A stretch of 19,339 nt of DNA from an uncultured bacterium (lineage in GTDB: Bacteria; Verrucomicrobiota; Lentisphaeria; Oligosphaerales; Oligosphaeraceae): positions 1 through 19,339 of the forward strand of contig URJM01000038.1 of assembly GCA_900548225.1 (NCBI GenBank), written 5' to 3'. Of this stretch, positions 7,430 through 15,708 are shown one piece after another; within the stretch, counting starts at the first letter, position 1, and every line of letters starts with the position of its first letter. Under the pieces are notes generated by a model. That model was not told the DNA's origin. It made no database searches and saw only the letters and a list, made by a program, of their open reading frames with translations. The position numbers were made by a program, and so were the translations under genes.

Positions 7430-7520
7430 TGAGAGGGTAGGGAGAAGAAGGTAGTGCGTGGTCACTTTGCAGTGGGCTTCCGTTGAGCGCCCGCACGGCG
7501 ATTCCGCCGCGCGTCGCCTG
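7430..7520 (-). repeat. Mosaic hairpin repeat, inverted partial copy
   Basis: Bases 7454-7488 are the exact reverse complement of 7731-7765 and match 94-128 inverted with one difference. The flanking GGGTAGGGAGAAGAAGGTA is the complement of the CT-rich tract seen after the left copy. Immediately to the right, 7489-7520 carries the segment CGCCCGCACGGCGATTCCGC and onwards in plus orientation. This copy is therefore a hybrid of both orientations and begins only 12 nt past the stop codon of the fusion gene. Confidence 0.8.
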
Positions 7521-7534
7521 AGGTGGGAGTAGGG

Positions 7535-7590
7535 AAACCACGTAATACACGAAACAGGGGAATAATAGAACCACGAATGGACACGAATGG
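7535..7590 (-). repeat. Degenerate TTCGTG tandem tract, inverted copy
   Basis: Read on the minus strand, this gives CATTCGTGTCCATTCGTGG, then TTCTATTATTCCCC, then TTTCGTGTATTACGTGG. The order and spacer are the same as at 169-240, so the tract and spacer travel as one unit. It lies between the two oppositely oriented hairpin-repeat copies. Confidence 0.75.
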
Positions 7591-7628
7591 GGCAAGTAGA
7601 GAGTAGAGAGGAGGGAGAAGAAAGTAGT

Positions 7629-7794
7629 GCGTGGTTGGCGCGCTTGGGCGCGCCCGCACGGCGATTCCGCCGCGCGTCGCCTGTGTGTAAATCCCGCTCT
7701 ACCCTCTAACCGCACGGCAATTTTTGCCGTGCTCAACGGAAGCCCACTGCAAAGTGACCACGCACTTTTCTCTACTTTCTTCTCCCTATTCCCT
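7629..7794 (+). repeat. Mosaic hairpin repeat, right copy
   Basis: Bases 7629-7688 match 1-60 with one difference, and 7703-7794 match 69-157 with a longer hairpin loop. A 9-bp perfect stem-loop GCACGGCAA-TTT-TTGCCGTGC lies at 7712-7732. The 35-nt element at 7731-7765 pairs perfectly with 7454-7488. Similarity to the left copy stops after CTCCCTATTCCCT, with unrelated sequence on each side, which marks a repeat boundary at about 7794. The open frame running through it into the beta-helix gene is an upstream extension and not a gene start. Confidence 0.85.
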
Positions 7795-7811
7795 GCTTGC
7801 GCTTTTCAGGG

Positions 7812-7817
7812 TATATT
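7812..7817 (+). promoter_or_regulatory. Possible -10 box before the beta-helix gene
   Basis: TATATT lies 58 nt upstream of the preferred ATG, just past the end of the repeat. The -35 position (7789-7794) reads TTCCCT, which is poor and lies within the repeat. It is only a candidate. If it is real, the repeat insertion supplies part of the promoter. Confidence 0.25.
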
Positions 7818-7875
7818 ACTTGTGCTTTTGGGTTCCTTCCTCCTCCGCCATGTCCTCTCCTTTCCAGTCTGCTCG

Positions 7876-9408
7876 ATGAACCGACGCCCCCTGCTTTGCG
7901 CTCTGCTCCTGTGCCTTTTGTCCCCCGTCATCCTGATGGCAGGGAAGAGGTTTGTCACATACGAGGAATTTGGCGCGAGGGGCGATGGACGTGCCGACGA
8001 CTTCCCCGCCATCGTCAAGGCCCATGCACACGCCAACGCGAAGGGGCTTCCCGTGAAGGCCAGGAGCGGAGCCGTCTACTATATCGGAGACAGCCGGGAG
8101 ACCGCCGTCGTCAAGACGGACACGGATTTTTCGGGGGCGCGGTTCATCATCGACGACACCGTGCTTAAGTTCGAGAACCGCGGTCGCGAGGTCTTCCTGG
8201 TGGAGCGTGACCGTCCCCCATACGATGTGACCCTCGCGTGGCCGCTGGGGCCGAATACGCGGCAGGTAGGGCGCACCTTCGAGACGGCGGTTATGCTCGC
8301 TGTAAAAAACGACAAGGTGCGACATTTCATCCGCTGGGGTGCCAACCAGAACAACGGCACCCCCGCCTCGGATCTGGTGCTGGTGGACAGGAATGGCGCG
8401 CTGGACAGGTCGACTCCCTTTGTCTGGGAGTTCCCGCAGATGACCTCCGCCCGGGCGTATCCCATCGAAGACCGCCCCATCACCCTGAAGGGTGGTGAAT
8501 TCATCACCCTGGCGAACCAGGCGGAGTCCAGATACGACTACCACAACCGGGGCATCCGGGTCTGCCGCTCCAACGTGACTCTTGTGGGCATCGCCCATTT
8601 CGTCCAGCGCGAGTCGGACCACGGTGCGCCCTATACCGGCTTCTTCAGCGTCGGCTATTGCGCGAACATCGTCCTGAGGGAGCTGGTGGTCACGGGGCAT
8701 CGGACATACAAGACCATCGGCGCGGCCGGGGTGCCGGTCAGCATGGGCTCCTACGACTTGAATGCCGACCACGCCATCAACGTCTCCTTCCTGGATGTGC
8801 GCCAGTCCAATGACATCCACGACAACCGCTACTGGGGCGTCCTGGGCACGAATTTCTGCAAGAACCTCCTCTACGACCGCTGCCGCGTCTCCCGCTTTGA
8901 CGCGCACCAGGGGGTCTGCAACGCCACAATCCGGAATTCGGAACTGGGGCACCAGGGTGTCAGCCTCATCGGATACGGGCTCTTCCTGATGGAGAACACG
9001 GTCGTCCACAGCAACAACCTCATCAGCCTGCGCGTGGACTATGGCTCCTTCTGGCGTGGAAACATCATCGTCCGGAACTGCGTGCTGGCTCCGCGGGACA
9101 AGAAGGCGACGCCTTGCGTCATCGCGGGGACCTACACGGGGAAGCACGATTTCGGCTACCCGTGTTTCATGCCCTTCCAGATTCAGGTGAATGGATTGAA
9201 GATTCTGGACGGGGCGGGGCGGAAATACAACGGACCTTGTGTCTTTGCGGATTTCAACCGCAACTACGGTCCGGGATACATGGAGACCTATCCCTACATC
9301 CGTCCCCAGATGGTCGTCGTCCGGGATGTCATCACGGAGAGCGGCATGCAAATCCGTGAGGCGGTCAACCCCTCGTTCTTCCAGAACACGCGCTTCGACA
9401 TGCCGTAG
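7876..9408 (+). CDS. Secreted pectate-lyase-like right-handed beta-helix protein
   Basis: The 510-residue protein starts MNRRPLLCALLLCLL, a clear signal peptide with likely cleavage near LMAGK (20-24). Residues 26-50 (FVTYEEFGARGDGRADDFPAI) are the usual opening of pectate lyase superfamily 3 beta-helix proteins. The rest has the Asn-, Val- and Ile-rich repeating strands of such a helix (NVSFLDVRQSNDIHDNRYWG, RVSRFDAHQGVCNATIRNSELG). Such proteins degrade or bind acidic polysaccharides; lyase, hydrolase or simple binding cannot be told apart here. The ATG at 7876 is chosen because upstream in-frame codons translate repeat DNA. No Shine-Dalgarno is visible. A 458-bp repeat-bearing gap separates it from the fusion gene, so separate transcription is possible. 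Confidence 0.85.
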   Translation: MNRRPLLCALLLCLLSPVILMAGKRFVTYEEFGARGDGRADDFPAIVKAHAHANAKGLPVKARSGAVYYIGDSRETAVVKTDTDFSGARFIIDDTVLKFENRGREVFLVERDRPPYDVTLAWPLGPNTRQVGRTFETAVMLAVKNDKVRHFIRWGANQNNGTPASDLVLVDRNGALDRSTPFVWEFPQMTSARAYPIEDRPITLKGGEFITLANQAESRYDYHNRGIRVCRSNVTLVGIAHFVQRESDHGAPYTGFFSVGYCANIVLRELVVTGHRTYKTIGAAGVPVSMGSYDLNADHAINVSFLDVRQSNDIHDNRYWGVLGTNFCKNLLYDRCRVSRFDAHQGVCNATIRNSELGHQGVSLIGYGLFLMENTVVHSNNLISLRVDYGSFWRGNIIVRNCVLAPRDKKATPCVIAGTYTGKHDFGYPCFMPFQIQVNGLKILDGAGRKYNGPCVFADFNRNYGPGYMETYPYIRPQMVVVRDVITESGMQIREAVNPSFFQNTRFDMP

Positions 9409-9655
9409 CGTCCGGCGTGGAAAAGGAGACTACGGGGAATCGAGGCCGCCCGTGTTGGCTGTTTCTCTGTCTCCCCTTCCTTCCGAAGACCTCCATCCCA
9501 TCCATGGGTTTGCTGAACACTTTGGCAGTTTTCAATGCCTTTGTCCAGCGGAATTGCGATGCTGCGCCTATGGGGCCAGGTTATGCGCACGCCGTCGGCT
9601 CCCTGTTCCTGTTATTATATCACGCTGGGAGGCAGGGAGTTGTAGCAAAGAGTGG
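9409..9655. other. Convergent intergenic gap
   Basis: This 247-bp stretch lies between the ends of two converging genes. CTCCCTG at 9599-9605 and CAGGGAG at 9633-9639 could form a 7-bp stem with a 27-nt loop, too open for a convincing terminator. No gene, tRNA or repeat was seen. Confidence 0.5.
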
Positions 9656-12160
9656 CTAGTAGGTCATCCGGAGATGGGTAATCTTCATGGCCTTTTTGAG
9701 CTGAGTTTCAGTGTATGCCCTTGCCGTAGTCAGGGTGAGGGCGGTCTTTCCTGGCAGCAGAAGCATTGCGTTGTCGCTGAAGACGGCCTGGGGGTCGTCC
9801 ACGGCCAGCCAGACGAAATGCGCGGGCTTGTCGGTGGAGAGGACGACCTCGTATTGTCCCTTTGACAACGTCTTCACGCTGTCGACGGCGACCCTTGCCT
9901 GTGGGATTGTGGAGTCCTTCCAGGTGTCCAGGTATGCCACGTCGCGGCAGGCGTACTCCTTGCCGTTGTCATCCTTTGCGGCGACCTCGAGGACGAGGAA
10001 GCACTCCTTGGCGTCCAGTCCCCTGCGGGCCTTTTCGTCATGGTAGTAGTCCGGGATGTCAAGGGAGGTTGCCCCCATTCTTGCGTCCTTGACAGTGAAA
10101 GTCTTCCGGTCCACCTTTTTGCCGTCGGCCATCTTCAGGAGTGTCGCGGTTACCGTGGCGTCCACCCTTTCCGGGATATCGGTTATGAAGAACATCTTCA
10201 TTGCGTTCTCCTTTGCGGTGCGGTATGCGACGACTTGGACGGGGGAGTAGAATCGTCTGGCCATGTAATGGAGTGCCTTCCAGCGTCCGGAGTATTCCAG
10301 TGATGACCATGATGCGACAGGCCAGTTGTCGTTCAGTTGCCAGTAGATGGTTCCCATGCATCGTGGGCGGAGGCTATGCCAGTATTCGACGCCAGTCTTG
10401 ATGGCCAGTCCCTGCTGGATTTGTGAGAGGTATAGGATTCCTTCGAATGAGAGGGGCATCCTGAAGTAGTTTGCGAACATGCCTATGATCTTGGAGTTAC
10501 CCTGGGCGGCCTTCTGGTGGCAGTCGAAGACTGGGCAGAATGGATTGTAGTCCTCGGGTTCGGCGAATGTCTTGACTGTCTCCATGGAGGGGAAGGACTG
10601 GAAACCGAATTCACTGCAGAAGCGTGGCTTGACCTTGTAGTACTCTTCGAAGGTGGCGCCGCCGTGCCAGACTGCCCAGTAGTGCATGTCGCCGTCGGCG
10701 TCGCACTTCCAGTTGTCGGCGAAGTTGTTGGGGCCGGCGCATGGTGAGGATGGCCAGAAGACATGCGTGTCATCGGCGGCGGTGACGGCGTCTCCCACGG
10801 TCTGGTTCAGTCGGTCGTAGAGTGTCAGATAGCGGTCACGGAGGGAAGGATTGCGCGATGCCCCGTTCACGTTTCCGATGAGCTCGTTGTCTCCGCACCA
10901 GAGGCCGATGCACGCATGGTGTCGGAGGCGTTTCACCTGGTAGGTGATTTCGTCATGGACATTCTTCAGGAAGTGTTTGTCATCGGGATAGATGGCGCAG
11001 GCGAACATATTGTCGTGCCAGAGGAGGATTCCCAAGCGGTCGCATGTCTCGTAGAATGCGTCCTCCTCGAACTTTCCTCCGCCCCAGACCCGCAGCATAT
11101 TCATGTTGGCGGCCTTCGCGCTGGCGAGAAGCTGCCCATAATGTTCGGCGGTGTGGCGTTGCGGCATTGCGTCGCAGGGAATCCAGTCTGCGCCCTTTGC
11201 GAAGACCTTGACCCCGTTGACCTGGAAGACCATGCTGAAGCCGATTTCGTCCTTCTCGTTGACCACCTTCAGTTCCTTGAGGCCGATTTGCTGGGTGATT
11301 GTCTGACCGTCGCAGGTGACTTGAAGCGGATAGAGCGGCTGTTCGCCATATCCGTTGGGCCACCAAAGATCTGGATTCCTCACAGTGAACTTTGCTGAGA
11401 CAATGATGCCGCCAGCGCGGGGGACCACGCCTGTGGCCTTCTTCCTCTCGCCGTTGAAGGCAAACTCCACCTGGACGCTGCTTCCAATGGGGATGCTCTC
11501 CAAGGGGGTGAGTTCGGCGAAAAAGGCAATGTCGCAGCAATTCCCCCTGTGCGTCTGGATGTCATAGACATGCTCCAGGACGACCTGCTCGACACCAATC
11601 AGGTAGATCTGCCCCATCATGCCGCAGGTAGGCAGGGAAATCCCCCAATCCCACCCGCCGCAGCACTGGCTCTTCCGGACACAGTTCAGCGTCTTCACGC
11701 TGCTATACTCCCCTTGGTTCCCCGGGTCGTTGGCAAGTGTCTTCTTCAAGGCGTCGCCAGCCGTGCGTGTGGCAAGGAAGTCCAGGCGGATGACATTTGC
11801 CCCCGCCTTCAGGAACGGCTTGACGTCAAAGCGGTAGCGTTTGAACTGGTCGTCCACAGTTGCCACAGTTTCCCCGTTGATGAAGATGGTGGCAACAGTG
11901 TCCACTGAGTCGCAATTAAGCATGATGGCATGCGTCTTCAGCATATCCTTCGGGACGGTGAAGGTGCGTTCGTATGTCCATGGCACATCTGCAATCCACT
12001 GGACGACCTTCTCGTTGTCGCGGTAGTAGGGGTCGGGGATGCGTCCGGCCTTCAGCAGTGCGGAGCAGTTGTCTCCGGGTATCTGTGCCGGGATGGATTG
12101 CATTTCGGCGGTCTGGCGCAGTTGCCAGGTTCCGCAAAGATTGATGACGGGATGTTTCAT
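9656..12160 (-). CDS. GH2 beta-mannosidase
   Basis: This 834-residue protein has the full layout of a family 2 beta-mannosidase, which removes terminal beta-linked mannose from oligosaccharides. The jelly-roll domain spans about 1-195 (INLCGTWQLRQ, PWTYERTFTVP, CCGGWDWGISLPTCG), an immunoglobulin-like domain 195-300, and a TIM barrel from about 310. WCGDNE (421-426) holds the acid/base E426, with Asp in place of the usual first Asn. RFCSEFGFQSFPS (513-525) holds the nucleophile E517. GTIYWQLNDNWP is the next conserved block, followed by C-terminal beta domains. No signal peptide is visible, so a cytoplasmic site is likely. It lies 69 bp downstream of the symporter gene on the same strand, which suggests import followed by hydrolysis. 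No Shine-Dalgarno is visible before its ATG. Confidence 0.95.
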   Translation of the reverse strand: MKHPVINLCGTWQLRQTAEMQSIPAQIPGDNCSALLKAGRIPDPYYRDNEKVVQWIADVPWTYERTFTVPKDMLKTHAIMLNCDSVDTVATIFINGETVATVDDQFKRYRFDVKPFLKAGANVIRLDFLATRTAGDALKKTLANDPGNQGEYSSVKTLNCVRKSQCCGGWDWGISLPTCGMMGQIYLIGVEQVVLEHVYDIQTHRGNCCDIAFFAELTPLESIPIGSSVQVEFAFNGERKKATGVVPRAGGIIVSAKFTVRNPDLWWPNGYGEQPLYPLQVTCDGQTITQQIGLKELKVVNEKDEIGFSMVFQVNGVKVFAKGADWIPCDAMPQRHTAEHYGQLLASAKAANMNMLRVWGGGKFEEDAFYETCDRLGILLWHDNMFACAIYPDDKHFLKNVHDEITYQVKRLRHHACIGLWCGDNELIGNVNGASRNPSLRDRYLTLYDRLNQTVGDAVTAADDTHVFWPSSPCAGPNNFADNWKCDADGDMHYWAVWHGGATFEEYYKVKPRFCSEFGFQSFPSMETVKTFAEPEDYNPFCPVFDCHQKAAQGNSKIIGMFANYFRMPLSFEGILYLSQIQQGLAIKTGVEYWHSLRPRCMGTIYWQLNDNWPVASWSSLEYSGRWKALHYMARRFYSPVQVVAYRTAKENAMKMFFITDIPERVDATVTATLLKMADGKKVDRKTFTVKDARMGATSLDIPDYYHDEKARRGLDAKECFLVLEVAAKDDNGKEYACRDVAYLDTWKDSTIPQARVAVDSVKTLSKGQYEVVLSTDKPAHFVWLAVDDPQAVFSDNAMLLLPGKTALTLTTARAYTETQLKKAMKITHLRMTY

Positions 12161-12203
12161 GATGTTTAGGGGGGATTGCTTAATAGGGAAAATAGTGGCA
12201 GGG

Positions 12204-12218
12204 GCCTGGTCGCCAGGC
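12204..12218 (-). other. Intercistronic stem-loop between symporter and mannosidase genes
   Basis: GCCTGG-TCG-CCAGGC forms a perfect 6-bp GC-rich stem with a 3-nt loop, starting 12 nt beyond the symporter stop codon. On the minus strand it is followed by mixed sequence and no T-run, so it is more likely an mRNA processing or stability element, or a leaky terminator, than a full stop. Confidence 0.4.
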
Positions 12219-12229
12219 GGCAGGGGGGG

Positions 12230-14560
12230 CTATTCCACGCGTCCGTCATCGTGTTCGTTGACATTTTTTCTGGCCATGAGGTCACGGAAGAGCTGGAAGA
12301 GTTCCTTGACGCCGCAGTATCCCAGCCAGAAGAAGCAGATGACGGCGATGATTGCGGGGACGACCAACGTGTTGACCAGGAAATAGGTGCTCCAATATTG
12401 GATCTTCCAAGGCGCGAAGCAATTCCAGATCAGAACGCAGACAAAGCACAGCACGAATGCATAAATGAAGATATGGACGAATATTCCGTAGGCGATGAAG
12501 CGGTCGAGTTTGGAGTATTCAGGCGTAATTCCGATTATGTTCCGCAGGATATTGCGTGGGCTCCAGTCGATGTCCAGGTTCTTTGGGGGCTCGTTTGGAT
12601 CCATGTACTTTCCGCGGTGCAGCATCTTGTCCATGTTGAAATCCTCCTTGCATGTCAGCAAGGAGACAACGATGTAGAGAAGCATGACGAAAATGCCGGC
12701 GAAGAATGAGAACTCGTAGGAATTGACGGGGCACTTAAGCTCGTTCATCTTCCATTCCACCAGGTTTCCCCAAGGCGCGTCCAGGAAGGAGAGCATCGTG
12801 TCGCAGAGTTCCACCAGGTTGTTCTTGGCAAGGAACGGGTAGACGACATCCGCCCAGTTGCGCTGGATCAAGATGTATCCTATGCTCAGGAACATGCCCG
12901 TAAGAAGTCCCGTCCAGGCCGCCTGGCGCGTTCCCTTTTTCCAGTAGAGTCCCAAAGTCATGACGGGGCCCGCGCCGGTGCTCCACATGGCGACTGCCAG
13001 GCTGACGAAGAGGTTGATGTAGTCAAGCTGCGCCATGAAATGAGACCCCAGGGCGAAGAAGACACCGACGCCGATGGCCACCAGGCGGATCATCAGGATG
13101 TGCTTCTTCGGGGAAAGGCCATTGGGAAAGAATGGCAGAATGCAATCCTGGGAGATGGTCAGGGTTGCGCTATAGATTCGCGTGTCATCGGTCGAAAGCA
13201 TCGCCAGGAAGAGAAGCAGGCAGAATGCGCCGAAGAGTCCAGTCGGCAGAAGCGCGCGCATGGTGACGGAGAGCGTCAGCTGGTTGTAGAGAGTGCGGCA
13301 CTGCTGGAATAGATCGTTTGCCTTTCCTTCGGCGTCAATGACCTGCCTCCGGGTATCTTCCAGGGCTTGTTCCTCGGCTGACATGCCCTTGGTGACCTTT
13401 GCGCGGGCGTCGTTCTTCAACGCCTGGTGGACATTGTCAAGGAACTCGGAGTCCAGATTCTCGTTCTGCCCAAGCGGCGTGTCGACGCCGATTTCGTGAA
13501 TCTGCGGGGGAAGATCCTTGACGGAGTTCACGATGACATCCTGCGTGGCCTTGTCGCTTGAGACGGTGGTGGCAAGGCGATTTACCAGTGTCTTGCGGAC
13601 CTGGCTGGCCTCGGAGGCGAACCTCTTGTGGTTCAGGAAGGTGATCAGGCAGCATGCGATGACCACATAGAAGACGCTGATAATGGAAAACCGCCATGAA
13701 CCAATGAGATTGGCCATCTTCGCTTCGTGGGCGGATTTCGCGGCAGTATCCGCTCCCGCCCCCATCCAGGTCGGACGATTGATTACAGCTGCGTAGACGG
13801 CGACAAAGACGGTGGAGAAGATGTTGAAATCCCTCAGTTTTCCGATGTCGTATGGGTTGAGATTGCTTTCCCCTGGCAGACGGTCCATCATTACGGGAAT
13901 GATTTCCCTGCTCCAGGAGAATTTGCAGACGAGGAATATGATGAAGCACAGCAGCAGCGGATAGAGGAGAGTTCCCTGGAGGGTATTTGTGATTACCAGC
14001 GCAAGCGTGCCTCCCATGCAGATAATCGTGATTGCCATGACAAGGAAGAGGACAATGAGGATATCGTAGGTGGGGATTCCCCAGATGTGCGTAGGCAGAT
14101 TGAGCATTTGGATGAAGAACCGTGCCGCGATGGCCGGCATGATCATGTTGGCCAGCATTTCCGCCAGTGAACGCAGTGCCGCAGCAAAAAAGCGCATGGC
14201 CCGGCTGCCGTAACGAATCTCCATGAATTGGCCCATGCTCATGGCGCGTGTTTCACGGAAACGATACACGCAGAATCCCGTCATGGACAGAACAACGCTC
14301 AAGGGGATCATGATTCCTCCCCAGAAGCTCAATGCGAATCCCGTCTTGTAGGCCTGTTCAATGAATGCGACCAAACCGATGATGGAGAGTGCGCTTGCGA
14401 CATCCCCCAGGCTAAGCACGTATCGTCCACAAAGTCGTCCGCAAGAAAGGAAATCCGAGACGCCTCTGACGAATCTGGGCGTATAGAATGCCAGTCCCAT
14501 GATCATGCAGATGGGGATGATCATGATAACCCAGTCAATCCAACTCATGTAACTATCCAT
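12230..14560 (-). CDS. Sodium:solute symporter (SSS family) with large insertion
   Basis: This 776-residue, highly hydrophobic inner-membrane protein belongs to the SSS (SGLT-like) family, which couples solute uptake to sodium. The N-terminal DVASALSIIGL (53-63) corresponds to the helix lining the sodium site, and FLAMLSTDDTRIYSATLTIS (about 451-470) is the family signature around the second sodium-site helix. Residues about 311-430 are a soluble, charged, helical insertion just before that helix. Most family members are 450-600 residues long, so the insertion and the extra C-terminal helices explain the length. AGGAGA lies 8 nt before the ATG. The gene is between an AraC regulator and a beta-mannosidase, so mannosides or mannose are possible cargo, which is inference only. 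Confidence 0.92.
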   Translation of the reverse strand: MDSYMSWIDWVIMIIPICMIMGLAFYTPRFVRGVSDFLSCGRLCGRYVLSLGDVASALSIIGLVAFIEQAYKTGFALSFWGGIMIPLSVVLSMTGFCVYRFRETRAMSMGQFMEIRYGSRAMRFFAAALRSLAEMLANMIMPAIAARFFIQMLNLPTHIWGIPTYDILIVLFLVMAITIICMGGTLALVITNTLQGTLLYPLLLCFIIFLVCKFSWSREIIPVMMDRLPGESNLNPYDIGKLRDFNIFSTVFVAVYAAVINRPTWMGAGADTAAKSAHEAKMANLIGSWRFSIISVFYVVIACCLITFLNHKRFASEASQVRKTLVNRLATTVSSDKATQDVIVNSVKDLPPQIHEIGVDTPLGQNENLDSEFLDNVHQALKNDARAKVTKGMSAEEQALEDTRRQVIDAEGKANDLFQQCRTLYNQLTLSVTMRALLPTGLFGAFCLLLFLAMLSTDDTRIYSATLTISQDCILPFFPNGLSPKKHILMIRLVAIGVGVFFALGSHFMAQLDYINLFVSLAVAMWSTGAGPVMTLGLYWKKGTRQAAWTGLLTGMFLSIGYILIQRNWADVVYPFLAKNNLVELCDTMLSFLDAPWGNLVEWKMNELKCPVNSYEFSFFAGIFVMLLYIVVSLLTCKEDFNMDKMLHRGKYMDPNEPPKNLDIDWSPRNILRNIIGITPEYSKLDRFIAYGIFVHIFIYAFVLCFVCVLIWNCFAPWKIQYWSTYFLVNTLVVPAIIAVICFFWLGYCGVKELFQLFRDLMARKNVNEHDDGRVE

Positions 14561-14568
14561 GCGAACTA

Positions 14569-14574
14569 TCTCCT
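14569..14574 (-). promoter_or_regulatory. Strong ribosome binding site of the symporter gene
   Basis: On the minus strand AGGAGA precedes the ATG at 14560 by 8 nt. It is the best Shine-Dalgarno sequence in the window; several neighbours (GH20, GntR regulator, beta-helix, mannosidase) have none. Confidence 0.75.
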
Positions 14575-14705
14575 GTTTGTCTTCTTGAAGATCAGACCTG
14601 CCCCGTTGAGAAGGGGTGGGAATTGTTTTTGGGCGTGGTTGTCAGGCGCAAATGGCACATGCATGGCGCGGCAACCGTCTCTCCTGGCCACTTTTTTCAA
14701 ACGAT

Positions 14706-15629
14706 TCAACCAATATTGTTTGGACTCTGCCGGTATGCCTGTGGAGAGACCCCTACAAACCGTTTGAAGAGAGTAGAAAAATGGAATTGATTGGCGAAGC
14801 CGAATTTAGTGCTTATTTCCTTCAATGTCATCAGCGGATACAGATTTAGTATCCTCTTTATGTAGTTGATTTTATATGACAAGTATGCGCGCTCGGTCGG
14901 CATTTCGAAGAAGCGATGGCAGAAACGCGCCAGGGTGGAGCGGCTCATGTTGCACTGAGTGCACAACTGCTCTATGTCCGGCATTTCGTAAAGATTCTTT
15001 CCGAAAACATTTAGGATTAGTTTCATGTGGTTCTCGGTTTTCTGGTCCTCTATTACGCAGTCTTCCAGTACATCCACATGAAAATTGCGGATGCATTTCC
15101 AGAAGAGCGCCTGAAAGAGTCCGTTGATGATTGAGAAACGCCCGCCCTCGAACAAATCTGATTCGTCCCGCATTATTTGCAAAAGGGGCTTAATGACATC
15201 TTCATCGGAGAAGCGCACCTTGTGCTGGCGCATTGGCACGTCACGTTTGAGGATAGCATTTATTGGTGTGTCCGTATTGGCAATTACGCAGTCAAAATGC
15301 AAGCAGTAAAATGGTTCGAGCGACGACATGTGATCGGAGTGTGTGTCGCCGGGCTGGATAATCAGCGCCTCATTGGAATTCGCCTCTATGTCCTCGTCAT
15401 TCAGAAGGCAATGATACTGATTCATGGGGACTATCATTTCGTAATCACTGTGGCGATGCTTCCTGAAGTCCAGGCTCTTATAGGGGAAGACCTGTTGGAA
15501 ATCAATTAGATAGACTGCACAGACGGCATTGTTTTTGGTTATATGATTCCATGAAAAGCGAGTTGACCGTTTGCGGTTTGCTATGGCATCGGTCTCCTCC
15601 AGTTCAATCTGATGCTTTGCACTTGCCAT
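14706..15629 (-). CDS. AraC-family transcriptional regulator
   Basis: This 307-residue protein has an N-terminal cupin-like sensing domain (about 35-125; HRHSDYEMIVP and IIQPGDTHSDH are the typical His-rich strands) and a C-terminal AraC DNA-binding domain (about 200-300). Its first helix-turn-helix is around IEQLCTQCNMSRSTLARFC and its second around LKEISTKFGFANQFHFSTLF, ending with the family motif GVSPQAYR. It probably senses a sugar and activates the symporter and hydrolase genes. GAAGGA lies 3 nt before the ATG. It sits inside the minus-strand series, 79 bp after the oxidoreductase-like gene and 145 bp before the symporter gene. Confidence 0.93.
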   Translation of the reverse strand: MASAKHQIELEETDAIANRKRSTRFSWNHITKNNAVCAVYLIDFQQVFPYKSLDFRKHRHSDYEMIVPMNQYHCLLNDEDIEANSNEALIIQPGDTHSDHMSSLEPFYCLHFDCVIANTDTPINAILKRDVPMRQHKVRFSDEDVIKPLLQIMRDESDLFEGGRFSIINGLFQALFWKCIRNFHVDVLEDCVIEDQKTENHMKLILNVFGKNLYEMPDIEQLCTQCNMSRSTLARFCHRFFEMPTERAYLSYKINYIKRILNLYPLMTLKEISTKFGFANQFHFSTLFKRFVGVSPQAYRQSPNNIG

Positions 15630-15670
15630 GATTCCTTCGTTTTACTATGCAGATTAACCCGTGGATGGAA

Positions 15671-15683
15671 CTGCATCATGCAG
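15671..15683. promoter_or_regulatory. Perfect 13-bp palindrome upstream of the AraC gene
   Basis: CTGCAT-C-ATGCAG lies 41 nt upstream of the AraC start codon, in the 79-bp gap behind the oxidoreductase-like gene. The position suits an operator or part of a short hairpin. No second copy was noticed near the other promoters. Confidence 0.35.
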
Positions 15684-15708
15684 GGGGCGGGATATTGGAA
15701 GGCAGTGC

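Noticed and set aside
7627..7875. In-frame 83-codon extension of the beta-helix protein
   Set aside because: It translates repeat DNA and lies before a proper signal peptide beginning at the ATG at 7876.
7816..9351. A 511-codon open frame on the minus strand, fully opposite the beta-helix gene
   Set aside because: Its translation is rich in Asp, His, Arg and Val with no recognisable domain. The plus-strand frame has a signal peptide and a family signature. GC-rich codon use leaves antisense frames open.
9599..9639. Terminator for the converging genes
   Set aside because: The 7-bp stem has a 27-nt loop and no T-run; too weak to call.
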